Shown here: positions 1 through 6,446 of the stretch, piece by piece
How positions within the stretch are numbered: position 1 is the first letter of the stretch
Layout: each line of letters begins with the position of its first letter
Assembly: GCA_947371775.1 (NCBI GenBank)
Contig: CANBQX010000082.1
Coordinates: forward strand, 1 to 8,299
DNA length: 8,299 nt
Direction of reading: 5' to 3'
From: Comamonadaceae bacterium
Lineage (GTDB): Bacteria; Pseudomonadota; Gammaproteobacteria; Burkholderiales; Burkholderiaceae_C
The notes under the pieces: model-generated
Seen by the model: only the letters and a program-made list of their open reading frames with translations
What the model was told of the DNA's origin: nothing
Database searches by the model: none
Program-made: the position numbers and the translations under genes

Positions 1-437
1 TGGCCTTTTTCGCCGTTGACCGACGAGATGTTGATGATGCGGCCCCAGCCTTTTTCCACCATGTCCGCGACCACTTGCTTGGTCACGTTGAACATGGAGT
101 TCAGATTGGTCTCGATCACCATGTCCCAGTCTTCGCGGCTCATTTTCAGGAACATGCGGTCGCGGGTGATACCGGCGTTGTTGACCAACACGTCAATCGT
201 GCCGTGCTCAGCCTTGGTTTTGGTGAAGGCTTCCACCGTGGAATCCCAGTCGCCCACGTTGCCGACCGATGCATAAAAGGTGTAGCCCAAGGCGGCTTGT
301 TCGGCGATCCACTTGGCGTGGTCACGCGTAGGGCCGCAACCGGCCACCACTTTGAATCCTTCTTTGTGCAAACGCTGGCAAATGGCGGTTCCGATGCCGC
401 CCATGCCGCCTGTGACATACGCTACTTTTTGGCTCAT
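1..437 (-). CDS. phaB: Acetoacetyl-CoA reductase PhaB (3' end cut by window edge)
   Basis: PhaB is the NADPH-dependent short-chain dehydrogenase that reduces acetoacetyl-CoA to (R)-3-hydroxybutyryl-CoA, the second step of cytoplasmic polyhydroxybutyrate synthesis. Reading from ATG at 437, 145 codons are in the window, against about 246 in the family. The N-terminal cofactor motif TGGMGGIG is at residues 9-16, VAGCGP at 31-36, NNAG at 86-89, and the strand carrying the catalytic serine (NISSVNG, Ser138) at 136-142. The catalytic Tyr and Lys lie beyond the left edge. The GG-M-GG nucleotide loop and the GCGP segment are typical of PhaB and unlike FabG. AAGGAG at 450-445, seven bases from the ATG, supports the start. 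It is the third gene of phaC-phaA-phaB, 41 bp after the phaA stop, with no terminator-like structure between. Identification is by recognised motifs and resemblance to Ralstonia PhaB. Confidence 0.95.
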   Translation of the reverse strand, partial: MSQKVAYVTGGMGGIGTAICQRLHKEGFKVVAGCGPTRDHAKWIAEQAALGYTFYASVGNVGDWDSTVEAFTKTKAEHGTIDVLVNNAGITRDRMFLKMSREDWDMVIETNLNSMFNVTKQVVADMVEKGWGRIINISSVNGEKG

Positions 438-478
438 TTCTTGTCTCCTTCTTGGTTATAAATAAGTGAGGGCTGGGT

Positions 479-1657
479 TTAACGCTCAATCGTCAATGCA
501 ACACCCATGCCGCCGCCAATGCACAGGCTGGCAATGCCTTTCTTGGCATTGCGACGCTTCATTTCATGCAGCAGGGTCACCAAAATGCGGCAACCGGATG
601 CACCAATCGGGTGACCAATCGCAATCGCGCCACCGTTGACGTTGACCTTGGAGGTGTCCCAACCCATTTGCTGGTTGACCGCGCAGGCCTGGGCAGCAAA
701 GGCTTCGTTGATTTCCAGCAGGTCCAGGTCTTGCGCGTTCCAGCCCGCGCGGGCCAGGGCTTTTTGCGAGGCAGGCACCGGGCCCATGCCCATCATGGCG
801 GGGTCCAGGCCACTGGTGGCAAAGCTGGCAATGCGGCCCAATGGCGTCAGGCCCAGCGCAGCGGCTTTCTTGGCCGTCATGACCATCACTGCGGCAGCGC
901 CGTCGTTGATGCCCGAGGCATTGCCTGCGGTGACACCACCTGCCTTGTCAAACGCGGGTCGCAGACCGGCCAGTGCTTCGGCGTTGGACTTGCGGTTGAT
1001 AAATTCATCGGCCGCAAAGACGAGGGGGTCGCCCTTTTTTTGCGCAATCGAAAACGGCACGATTTCGTCCACAAACTTGCCGGCGTCTTGTGCAGCGGCC
1101 GCTTTGTGCTGGCTGGCCAGCGCCAGCGCGTCTTGCATGTCGCGGCTGATGCCATGGGCCTTGGCCACGTTCTCAGCGGTAATGCCCATGTGGTACTGGT
1201 TGTAGACATCCCACAGGCCGTCCACGATCATGGAGTCCACCATGTTCCAGTTGCCCATGCGCTGGCCGTCGCGACTGCCCATCAGCACGTGGGGTGAGGC
1301 GCTCATGTTTTCTTGGCCACCGGCAATCACGATCTCGCTGTCGCCATAGGCCACAGCCTGCGCGGCCAGCATGACGGCTTTCAGGCCGGAGCCGCAGACG
1401 GCATTGATGGTGAGCGCCGGCGTCTCTTTGGCCACACCGCTTTTGATCAAGGACTGGCGCGCGGGGTTCTGGCCCGAGCCTGCAGCCAGCACCTGGCCCA
1501 TGATGACTTCGCCGATTTGGTCAGCGCCCAGACCGGTGCGCTCCAACAGGTTTTTGATGACGGCCGCGCCCAATTCGGGCGCAGGCACTTTGGACAGGCT
1601 GCCGCCAAATTTGCCGACGGCGGTACGGGTGGCTGCGACGATAACGATGTCTTCCAT
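479..1657 (-). CDS. phaA: Acetyl-CoA C-acetyltransferase (beta-ketothiolase) PhaA
   Basis: A biosynthetic thiolase that condenses two acetyl-CoA into acetoacetyl-CoA, the first step of the PHB pathway, and is probably a cytoplasmic tetramer as in the family. The 392 residues match the usual thiolase length. All active-site elements are visible: the nucleophilic Cys88 in NAVCGSGLKA, NEAF at 317-320, His349 in GHPIGASG, and Cys379 in the C-terminal CIGGGMG. The ATG start at 1657 has GGAG at 1668-1665, seven bases upstream. It lies 66 bp after the phaC stop and 41 bp before phaB, so it is the middle gene of the operon. Family thiolases can also act in beta-oxidation or ketone-body degradation; its position between phaC and phaB points to PHB synthesis. 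It appears intact. Confidence 0.96.
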   Translation of the reverse strand: MEDIVIVAATRTAVGKFGGSLSKVPAPELGAAVIKNLLERTGLGADQIGEVIMGQVLAAGSGQNPARQSLIKSGVAKETPALTINAVCGSGLKAVMLAAQAVAYGDSEIVIAGGQENMSASPHVLMGSRDGQRMGNWNMVDSMIVDGLWDVYNQYHMGITAENVAKAHGISRDMQDALALASQHKAAAAQDAGKFVDEIVPFSIAQKKGDPLVFAADEFINRKSNAEALAGLRPAFDKAGGVTAGNASGINDGAAAVMVMTAKKAAALGLTPLGRIASFATSGLDPAMMGMGPVPASQKALARAGWNAQDLDLLEINEAFAAQACAVNQQMGWDTSKVNVNGGAIAIGHPIGASGCRILVTLLHEMKRRNAKKGIASLCIGGGMGVALTIER

Positions 1658-1723
1658 GAAAGTGCTCCGAAATAAAGGCGTGGGTGGGATTAGCGAGTGA
1701 TCATGCCTGAGCCGGGTGGCGAA

Positions 1724-3451
1724 TCAGGCCTTGGCGAGTACGTAGTTACCCGGTGCGGGCATTTTTGCTTGGTACTTGCCGCGACCGTATTTTTTGGGTG
1801 CGGCCACGGGCTTGCCGGCGTGCGATTTGAGCCAGTGCGCCCAATCCGTCCACCAGCTGCCCGGATGCTCGGTCGCCCCTTGCAGCCAAGCGGCATGGGT
1901 CTTGGGCAGCTTGCCGTCGGCGCGTATCCAGTGGCTGCGCTTGTTTTTGGCGGGGGGGTTGATCACCCCCGCAATATGGCCCGATGCGCCCATGACAAAG
2001 CGCTTTTTGCCCGGCAGCACCTGCGTGGAGGCATAGGCGGCGTTGATCGGCACGATGTGGTCTTCGCGCGAGCCGTAGATGTAGACCGGAAGGTCCAGCA
2101 ACCCGAGGTCAATCGACTCGCCACACACGGTGGCAGCACCCGGCTTGATCAGTTTGTTTTCAAGGTAGGTGTTGCGCAGGTACCAGGCGTAATAGGGCCC
2201 GGGCAGGTTGGTGGCGTCGGAGTTCCAGTACAGCAGGTCAAACGCGGGAGGCGTCTCACCCTTGAGGTAGTTGCCGACCACATAGTTCCACACCAAGTCG
2301 TTGGGGCGCAAAAAGCTGAAGGTCGATGCCAGGTCCTGGCCTTTCATCAGACCGCCTTGGCCCATTTCTTTTTCGCGAAATTGCACAAAGGCTTCGTCGA
2401 TGAACACATCCAGGATGCCGGTGTCGGTGAAGTCGAGCAAGGTGGTCAACAAGGTGGCACTGGCCACCGGTTTTTCGCCCCGCGCGGCCAGCACGGCCAA
2501 GGCGGTGGTCAGCATGGTGCCGCCCACACAAAAACCCAGTGCGTTGATCGCGCCATCCACACCTGGCTTGCCCACGATCTCGCCTGTCACCGCAATGGCT
2601 TTGATCACCGCCTGCTCGATGTAATCGTCCCAGGTTTTGGTCGCCATGGATTCATCCGGATTGCGCCAGCTGACCACAAAGGTGCGGTGGCCCTGCGAGA
2701 CGGCGTAGCGAATGAGCGAGTTCTCAGGCTGCAGGTCCAGGATGTAGAACTTGTTGATGCAGGGCGGCACCAGCAAGAAGGGCTTTTCGAACACTTTCTC
2801 GGTGAGCGGCTTGTATTCCAGGAGCTGGAAAAATTCGTTTTCAAAGACCACCGCGCCTTCGGTGGTCGCCACGTTTTCACCCACGGTGAACAGGCTCTCG
2901 TCGGTCATGGAGACATGGCCCTGGCGCACATCGTGCAGCAGGTTTTGCATGCCTTTGGCAATGCTCTCGCCTTGGGTTTCAATGGCTTTTTTCTGCGCTT
3001 CTGCGTTGAACGCCAAGAAGTTGCTCGGTGCGGCAGCGGCCAGACCCTGCTCCACGGCAAAACGCAAACGGTTGCGGGTCTTGGCGTCTGACTCCACGGC
3101 GTCCGTCATGGCCAGCAGTGCGCGGCTGTTGAGCAAATACAGGGCCGCTGTGAAGGCCGCCACCGGATTGGCGTCCCACGCTTGGCTGGAAAAGCGCTTG
3201 TCACCGGACGCTGAGGGCTGCGCCAGCGCGCCTTGCGACAAGAGTTCGGCAGCTTCTTTGAGGTACTGCTCTTGCACCTCTTGCAGCTTCTCCGGCGTGA
3301 AGTTCAGCTTGGGCGGCGTGGGCAGAGGCCCTGCGGCACCTGGTGTGGGTGCCAGGTTTTGAAAGCCCGAAAGCGCTTTGGACCAGCTGTCGCTGACCAA
3401 AGACTGGAAATGCTCAGCCGCATGGGCCCACAGGTTTTCTTGGTCTTTCAC
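1724..3451 (-). CDS. phaC: Class I poly(3-hydroxyalkanoate) synthase PhaC
   Basis: PhaC polymerises (R)-3-hydroxybutyryl-CoA into polyester at the surface of PHA granules, releasing CoA. The 575-residue length fits a class I synthase, which needs no PhaE or PhaR subunit. The N-terminal roughly 200 residues are the variable PhaC_N region; the rest is the alpha/beta-hydrolase catalytic domain. The lipase-box-like GFCVGG is at 306-311 with nucleophile Cys308; the remaining triad is Asp464 in SREDHIVP and His492 in GASGHIAGVINPP. These correspond to Cys319, Asp480 and His508 of the Ralstonia enzyme. The start is GTG at 3451, chosen because GAGGAG lies at 3462-3457, five bases upstream, and the next in-frame Met is near residue 115. 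It is the first gene of phaC-phaA-phaB and is transcribed away from a small membrane-protein gene. Confidence 0.97.
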   Translation of the reverse strand: MKDQENLWAHAAEHFQSLVSDSWSKALSGFQNLAPTPGAAGPLPTPPKLNFTPEKLQEVQEQYLKEAAELLSQGALAQPSASGDKRFSSQAWDANPVAAFTAALYLLNSRALLAMTDAVESDAKTRNRLRFAVEQGLAAAAPSNFLAFNAEAQKKAIETQGESIAKGMQNLLHDVRQGHVSMTDESLFTVGENVATTEGAVVFENEFFQLLEYKPLTEKVFEKPFLLVPPCINKFYILDLQPENSLIRYAVSQGHRTFVVSWRNPDESMATKTWDDYIEQAVIKAIAVTGEIVGKPGVDGAINALGFCVGGTMLTTALAVLAARGEKPVASATLLTTLLDFTDTGILDVFIDEAFVQFREKEMGQGGLMKGQDLASTFSFLRPNDLVWNYVVGNYLKGETPPAFDLLYWNSDATNLPGPYYAWYLRNTYLENKLIKPGAATVCGESIDLGLLDLPVYIYGSREDHIVPINAAYASTQVLPGKKRFVMGASGHIAGVINPPAKNKRSHWIRADGKLPKTHAAWLQGATEHPGSWWTDWAHWLKSHAGKPVAAPKKYGRGKYQAKMPAPGNYVLAKA

Positions 3452-3507
3452 GCTGTCTCCTCGTAATTGTCAGGGGCGCTACCACGCCCTTGAGGCATAG
3501 TCGGGTC

Positions 3508-3557
3508 ATTATCCGGCGCATGTCCTTCATTTTGCTGACATTACGCTTTAACGTCAC
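3508..3557 (-). promoter_or_regulatory. Candidate phaC promoter region with imperfect palindrome
   Basis: The 131-bp gap between phaC and the divergent gene at 3583 must hold the phaC operon's control signals. On the minus strand GTGACG (3557-3552) and CAAAAT (3534-3529) are separated by 17 bases, each matching four of six sigma70 consensus positions; this is weak. A separate GATAAT (3513-3508) matches five of six for a -10 box but has no -35 at the right distance. An imperfect inverted repeat, GACATTA / TAACGTC with a 5-base spacer (3537-3555), overlaps the spacer of the first candidate, where a repressor could sit. This is inference from pattern only; I do not recognise the binding protein. 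Confidence 0.25.
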
Positions 3558-3582
3558 GAAACAAACCTGAAACGTAACTCGC

Positions 3583-3876
3583 ATGTATTTAGTCCCCTTG
3601 GCTTGGATTTATGTGACCTTGATGATGGCTGTCGCCGAAGCCACCAATGACAACGGCACACTGTTGGGCGCTGTCGTGACCTTTGTGCTCTATGGACTGC
3701 TTCCGGTAGGTCTGGTGCTGTATTTCATGGGCACCCCAGCGCGTAAGCGCGCACGCATCAAAGCCGAGGCCGAGGCAGACGCCACCAACGCGGCTGCCTT
3801 GGCCGCATCAAACCCGCCAGATACCGGCGGCAAAGCGGCCACTGACACGGTCGCGCCGGTGGGAAAAGAACCGTAA
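3583..3876 (+). CDS. Small two-helix membrane protein, conserved-type hypothetical
   Basis: A 97-residue protein of unknown function. Two hydrophobic segments, about residues 1-20 and 27-49, are separated by a short polar turn (EATNDNGT). They are followed by a strongly basic stretch (ARKRARIKAEAEA, 53-65) and then a low-complexity Ala/Thr/Pro tail. By the positive-inside rule the basic part should be cytoplasmic, placing both ends inside. The ATG at 3583 has no clear Shine-Dalgarno sequence, so the start is less certain than for its neighbours. The composition and shape resemble short hypothetical proteins of Comamonadaceae, from memory and not checked. It diverges from phaC and its last 69 bp overlap the 3' end of pgeF on the other strand. 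No function is assigned. Confidence 0.7.
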   Translation: MYLVPLAWIYVTLMMAVAEATNDNGTLLGAVVTFVLYGLLPVGLVLYFMGTPARKRARIKAEAEADATNAAALAASNPPDTGGKAATDTVAPVGKEP

Positions 3877-4596
3877 AGGGTTGCCCACCGTGCACCAGGG
3901 GGCGGTGCTGTCATTGCCGTACATCTGTGTCACGCCCGCCTCCCGCAGGCGTTGGCGCGCCAGCAGAGCCAGGTCGGCCAGCCACTTTCCCGCTCCATGG
4001 GCCGTGAACGCCTGCTGCGCACCGTCCGCGTCCTGCATGAAAGCGGCACGAACCTCGTCACCCACTTCAAAAGCCTGTGGCCCAATGCATGGGCCCAGCC
4101 ATGCCATCCACGGCGCGCCATCGACGCCCAGCGCTTTTTGCTCATGGAGGAAGGTCTCCACGATGCCGCCCGCCAGCCCGCGCCAGCCTGCATGGAGGGC
4201 CGCCACGCGGCTGCCATCGGTCGTGCACAAGAGGATGGGCAGGCAGTCGGCGACCATCACCGTGCAGACCAGGCCGGGCTCGGTGGTCCAGCAGCCGTCG
4301 GCGCATACGCCCTCGACGCTTGCGTGTGTCGCCCTATGCACCTCTGTGCCATGCACCTGGTCTAAAAACAAGGGGCGCACACCCAGCGCTTGTTGCACCT
4401 GCGCCCGGTTGGCGTGCACCGCTTCAGCGGTATCGCCCACATGCGTGCCCAGGTTCAGGCTGTCAAACGGTGCGCTGGACACGCCACCCCTGCGGCTGGT
4501 GCAAAACGCATGCACCGAGTCGGGCGCAGGCCACTGGGGGCAAAGCCAGTCTGGGCCCCAAGGCGCGTGCGGTTGGTGAACGGTTGAACTTTGCAT
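3808..4596 (-). CDS. pgeF: Peptidoglycan editing factor PgeF (YfiH/YlmD, DUF152 family)
   Basis: PgeF-family proteins have a purine-nucleosidase/multicopper-oxidase-like fold. The E. coli member keeps peptidoglycan stems free of misincorporated L-serine; relatives have been reported with laccase or purine-phosphorylase activity. From ATG at 4596 the product is 262 residues, normal for the family. The metal-site residues are present: His82 in DQVHG, Cys118 in VADCLPIL and His135 in LHAGWRG. The C-terminus FFSHRRDRVSGR is also a family signature, which shows that the part overlapping the small membrane gene is truly coded. The frame stays open to 4815, but residues before this ATG do not look like the family; there is no good Shine-Dalgarno, so the start is moderately certain. 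pgeF near phaC is common in Burkholderiales, usually with rluD next to it; here an unrelated gene lies divergently upstream. Confidence 0.92.
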   Translation of the reverse strand: MQSSTVHQPHAPWGPDWLCPQWPAPDSVHAFCTSRRGGVSSAPFDSLNLGTHVGDTAEAVHANRAQVQQALGVRPLFLDQVHGTEVHRATHASVEGVCADGCWTTEPGLVCTVMVADCLPILLCTTDGSRVAALHAGWRGLAGGIVETFLHEQKALGVDGAPWMAWLGPCIGPQAFEVGDEVRAAFMQDADGAQQAFTAHGAGKWLADLALLARQRLREAGVTQMYGNDSTAPWCTVGNPLRFFSHRRDRVSGRFAAGIWRV

Positions 4597-4671
4597 CGGC
4601 CATGAGCATAGCCGCAGCCGCCCAAGCAGGGGCGCGCGCAACCGGTAACATGGAGCCCATACATCGACTTT

Positions 4672-4675
4672 GGAG
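4672..4675 (+). promoter_or_regulatory. Ribosome binding site deciding the ABM-protein start
   Basis: GGAG six bases before ATG 4682. It favours this ATG over the in-frame TTG at 4670, which would place the site inside the coding sequence and would have no comparable site of its own. Confidence 0.6.
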
Positions 4676-4681
4676 CCTTGC

Positions 4682-4984
4682 ATGATTCTGGAAATTGCCG
4701 ACATTCGCATCCACCCCGGCCAAAACGCCGCGTTCGAAGCCGCCATCGCCCAAGGCGCTGGTGAGGTCATTGCGCACGCCAAGGGTTTCAAGGGATACAA
4801 GGTCAACCGCAGCATCGAAAGCCCTGAGCGCTACGTGCTGCAAATTTTTTGGGAAACATTGGAAGACCACACGGTGGGCTTTCGCGGGTCGCCCGCCTTT
4901 GCGGCCTGGCGCGCTATCGTGGGGCCGTTTTTTGCAGCGCCACCGGTGGTCGAGCACTTTGAGCTGGTCACGCAGTCCGCCTAA
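4682..4984 (+). CDS. Antibiotic biosynthesis monooxygenase (ABM) domain protein
   Basis: A 100-residue single-domain protein of the dimeric ferredoxin-like alpha/beta-barrel superfamily. The layout fits ABM: a first strand MILEIADIRIHPGQ (residues 1-14), a helix with a run of Ala/Glu (15-32), the GFKGYKVNRSIESP turn, a second strand YVLQIFWETLEDH, and a closing strand VVEHFELV after a helical SPAFAAWRAIVGPFF segment. Members range from cofactor-free quinone-forming monooxygenases to haem-degrading or stress proteins, so no substrate is assigned. GGAG at 4672-4675 supports ATG 4682. It diverges from pgeF across 85 bp and is the first gene of a plus-strand run; the next start is 30 bp after its stop, so co-transcription is likely. 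Confidence 0.8.
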   Translation: MILEIADIRIHPGQNAAFEAAIAQGAGEVIAHAKGFKGYKVNRSIESPERYVLQIFWETLEDHTVGFRGSPAFAAWRAIVGPFFAAPPVVEHFELVTQSA

Positions 4985-5014
4985 TTTCAAAGCACTTTGC
5001 CAGGAACTTTGCCC

Positions 5015-5716
5015 ATGAACTTCACTTTCGCCCCCGCTGCACCTGTGAGCGTGCCCCTTGTTGACCAGAGCGCCCAATTTCCGGTGCACCGCATTTATTG
5101 CGTGGGCCGCAATTACGAAGAGCACGCCAAAGAAATGGGCGGCACCGGGCGCGAGGCGCCCTTCTTTTTCATGAAACCGGCGGACGCCTTGCTGTACGCG
5201 GTGCCCGGCACGACGGCTCACATGCCCTACCCCACGCTCACCGCCAATCTGCACCACGAGATTGAGCTGGTGGTGGCCATTGGCACCGGTGGTCGCAATA
5301 TCGCGGCAGCAGACGCCCACAAACACATTTTTGGCTACGCCGTGGGCCTGGACATGACGCGGCGCGATCTGCAAAACGACATGAAAAAGCAAGGCCGCCC
5401 GTGGAGCATTGCCAAAGGTTTTGACCACTCCGCGCCCATCGGGCCCATCACCCCGGCTGCACAGGTACCTGACATTGACCATGCCACGATCACGCTCAGC
5501 GTGAATGGGGCAAGCCGCCAGAGCAGCACGATTGCGCAGCTGATCTGGAACATTGCCGAAACGATTGAGCAGCTCTCGAACGCGTGGGAACTCAAGGCGG
5601 GCGACCTGATCTTCACCGGCACGCCCGCCGGTGTGGGGGCAGTCGTTGCCGGTGACGTGATGCAAGGCGACGTCGCTGGCCTCTGCGGCATTCGCGTGGC
5701 AGTGACCGCCGCCTGA
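5015..5716 (+). CDS. Fumarylacetoacetate hydrolase (FAH) family protein, fumarylpyruvate-hydrolase-like
   Basis: A 233-residue metal-dependent hydrolase or decarboxylase of the FAH fold, which cleaves C-C bonds in 2-oxo-dioic acids such as fumarylpyruvate or acylpyruvates. Visible family elements are CVGRNYEEHAKEMG (29-42), FFFMKPADA (50-58), the divalent-metal ligands Glu82 and Glu84 in HHEIELVVAIG plus Asp113 in GLDMTRRDLQ, AKGFD with Lys134, and TGTPAGVG (201-208). The N-terminus and HHEIELVVAIG resemble NagK-type fumarylpyruvate hydrolase of the gentisate pathway, but no gentisate genes are seen here, so the substrate is open. ATG 5015 is preferred, with AGGA at 5002-5005, over an in-frame TTG at 4997. 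The stop at 5714-5716 lies inside the ribosome binding site of the Nudix gene, implying coupled translation. Confidence 0.9.
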   Translation: MNFTFAPAAPVSVPLVDQSAQFPVHRIYCVGRNYEEHAKEMGGTGREAPFFFMKPADALLYAVPGTTAHMPYPTLTANLHHEIELVVAIGTGGRNIAAADAHKHIFGYAVGLDMTRRDLQNDMKKQGRPWSIAKGFDHSAPIGPITPAAQVPDIDHATITLSVNGASRQSSTIAQLIWNIAETIEQLSNAWELKAGDLIFTGTPAGVGAVVAGDVMQGDVAGLCGIRVAVTAA

Positions 5717-5720
5717 GGAG
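5715..5720 (+). promoter_or_regulatory. Strong ribosome binding site overlapping the FAH-gene stop, deciding a TTG start
   Basis: GAGGAG overlaps the last two bases of the TGA stop of the upstream gene and lies seven bases before TTG 5728. No in-frame ATG occurs before about residue 80 of the Nudix protein, so this site fixes the TTG as start. Confidence 0.75.
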
Positions 5721-5727
5721 CCTCAAG

Positions 5728-6276
5728 TTGACGCTCTACGGCGGCCCCATCAAACACTGCAAAGCCTGCGGCACGGCAGTGGTGAACCGTCTGCCGGACG
5801 ATGGCGACACCAAGGTACGCGCGGTCTGCCCGGCCTGCAACACGGTGCACTACGTCAATCCGCTGAACGTGGTGGGCACCATTCCCACCTGGGGCGACAA
5901 GGTCTTGCTGTGCAAACGCAATATTGAGCCGCGCTTGGGCAAATGGACGTTGCCGGCCGGCTTCATGGAGATGGGTGAAACCACCGCTGAAGGTGCCTCG
6001 CGTGAAACGGTGGAAGAAGCGGGTGCCGAGTTTGTCATGGGGCCTTTGTTTTCCATCGTCAACGTCGCACGGGTGGGGCAAGTGCATTTGTTTTACCAGG
6101 CCAAGCTCTTGAGCAACGCGTTCAACCCCGGCACCGAAACGCAGGTCGCACAACTGTTCGACGAAGCCGACATCCCCTGGGACGAGATTGCGTTTCACAC
6201 CGTCAAAGGCACGCTAGAGCGCTTTTTTGCCGACCGGCGCGCGGGCGCCCTGGGCTTCCACACCTTTGATATTTGA
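5728..6276 (+). CDS. Nudix hydrolase with N-terminal zinc ribbon
   Basis: A 182-residue Nudix pyrophosphohydrolase, expected to hydrolyse a nucleoside diphosphate linked to another moiety. The N-terminus holds a zinc ribbon with two CxxC pairs, Cys11/Cys14 and Cys34/Cys37, as in NADH-pyrophosphatase-like proteins. The Nudix box G-x5-E-x7-R-E-x-x-E-E-x-G runs from Gly78 to Gly99, with metal-binding Glu93, Glu96 and Glu97 intact. The PLNVVGTIP strand before it and the C-terminal FHTVKGTLERFFADR are typical of the zinc-ribbon Nudix group. The substrate cannot be read from sequence; an ADP-ribose, NAD(H) or FAD-type compound is possible. The start is TTG, supported by GAGGAG seven bases upstream. 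It begins 11 bp after the FAH gene, and the final base of its TGA stop is the first base of the ATG of the next ORF. Confidence 0.93.
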   Translation: MTLYGGPIKHCKACGTAVVNRLPDDGDTKVRAVCPACNTVHYVNPLNVVGTIPTWGDKVLLCKRNIEPRLGKWTLPAGFMEMGETTAEGASRETVEEAGAEFVMGPLFSIVNVARVGQVHLFYQAKLLSNAFNPGTETQVAQLFDEADIPWDEIAFHTVKGTLERFFADRRAGALGFHTFDI

Positions 6277-6446
6277 TGCAGCTTGCGCATCCCAAACCAC
6301 CGCCAATTCTGGCGCTGGAGTTGTTTATTGCTTCTGACTGGCCGACGCGAATGCTCTTGCTGCAAGGATGGTCCTACCGCTTTGGCATTTATGGCGCCAT
6401 CAACCTGTTGGACGACCCAGCCTGGCTGGCTTTGATGTTTTGTTGA
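6276..6446 (+). CDS. Small 56-residue ORF coupled at both ends, hypothetical
   Basis: An ORF too short for most callers. ATG 6276 shares its A with the Nudix stop (TGATG), and its own TGA (6444-6446) overlaps the likely TTG start of the exonuclease gene (TTGA). The 56-residue product is hydrophobic and aromatic: it starts MQLAHPKPPP, then has ALELFIASDWPTRMLLLQGW and RFGIYGAINLLDDPAW. By my hand count, GC at codon positions 1/2/3 is roughly 55/43/64 percent, a coding pattern for this genome; the competing frame, an N-terminal extension of the exonuclease, would have only about 46 percent GC at third positions in the shared part. There is no Shine-Dalgarno, so translation would rely on coupling to the Nudix gene. 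I do not recognise a family and assign no function. Confidence 0.5.
   Translation: MQLAHPKPPPILALELFIASDWPTRMLLLQGWSYRFGIYGAINLLDDPAWLALMFC

Noticed and set aside
531..552. Perfect 8-bp hairpin GCAATGCC / GGCATTGC with a 6-base loop
   Set aside because: It is within the coding 3' part of phaA with no T-run; about one such hairpin is expected by chance in a window of this size.
1950..1972. GC-rich inverted repeat GCGGGGG / CCCCCGC that looks like a terminator stem
   Set aside because: It lies inside phaC over the codons for the conserved GVINPPA segment next to the catalytic His and has no T-run; the repeat follows from Pro codons.
1697..3091. 464-codon open frame on the plus strand across phaC
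   Set aside because: It is antisense to phaC, which has full family motifs. The His/Gln/Gly/Val-rich product has no recognisable domain and is a shadow expected in GC-rich coding DNA.
4597..4815. Longer N-terminus for pgeF from ATG 4815
   Set aside because: The extra 73 residues would overlap the divergent ABM gene and do not resemble the YfiH family, whose usual length is reached from ATG 4596.
4463..5665. 400-codon open frame on the minus strand across the ABM and FAH genes
   Set aside because: It is antisense to two genes with clear families and also runs into pgeF; the product is low in recognisable structure.
5335..6198. 287-codon minus-strand open frame opposite the FAH and Nudix genes
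   Set aside because: It is a shadow of the two real genes, with no family resemblance.
6368..6442. Extended exonuclease N-terminus from ATG 6368
   Set aside because: Third-position GC is low in this frame compared with the overlapping small ORF, AAGG directly abuts the ATG, and the exonuclease fold needs only the residues after about 6470. Kept as an alternative start.
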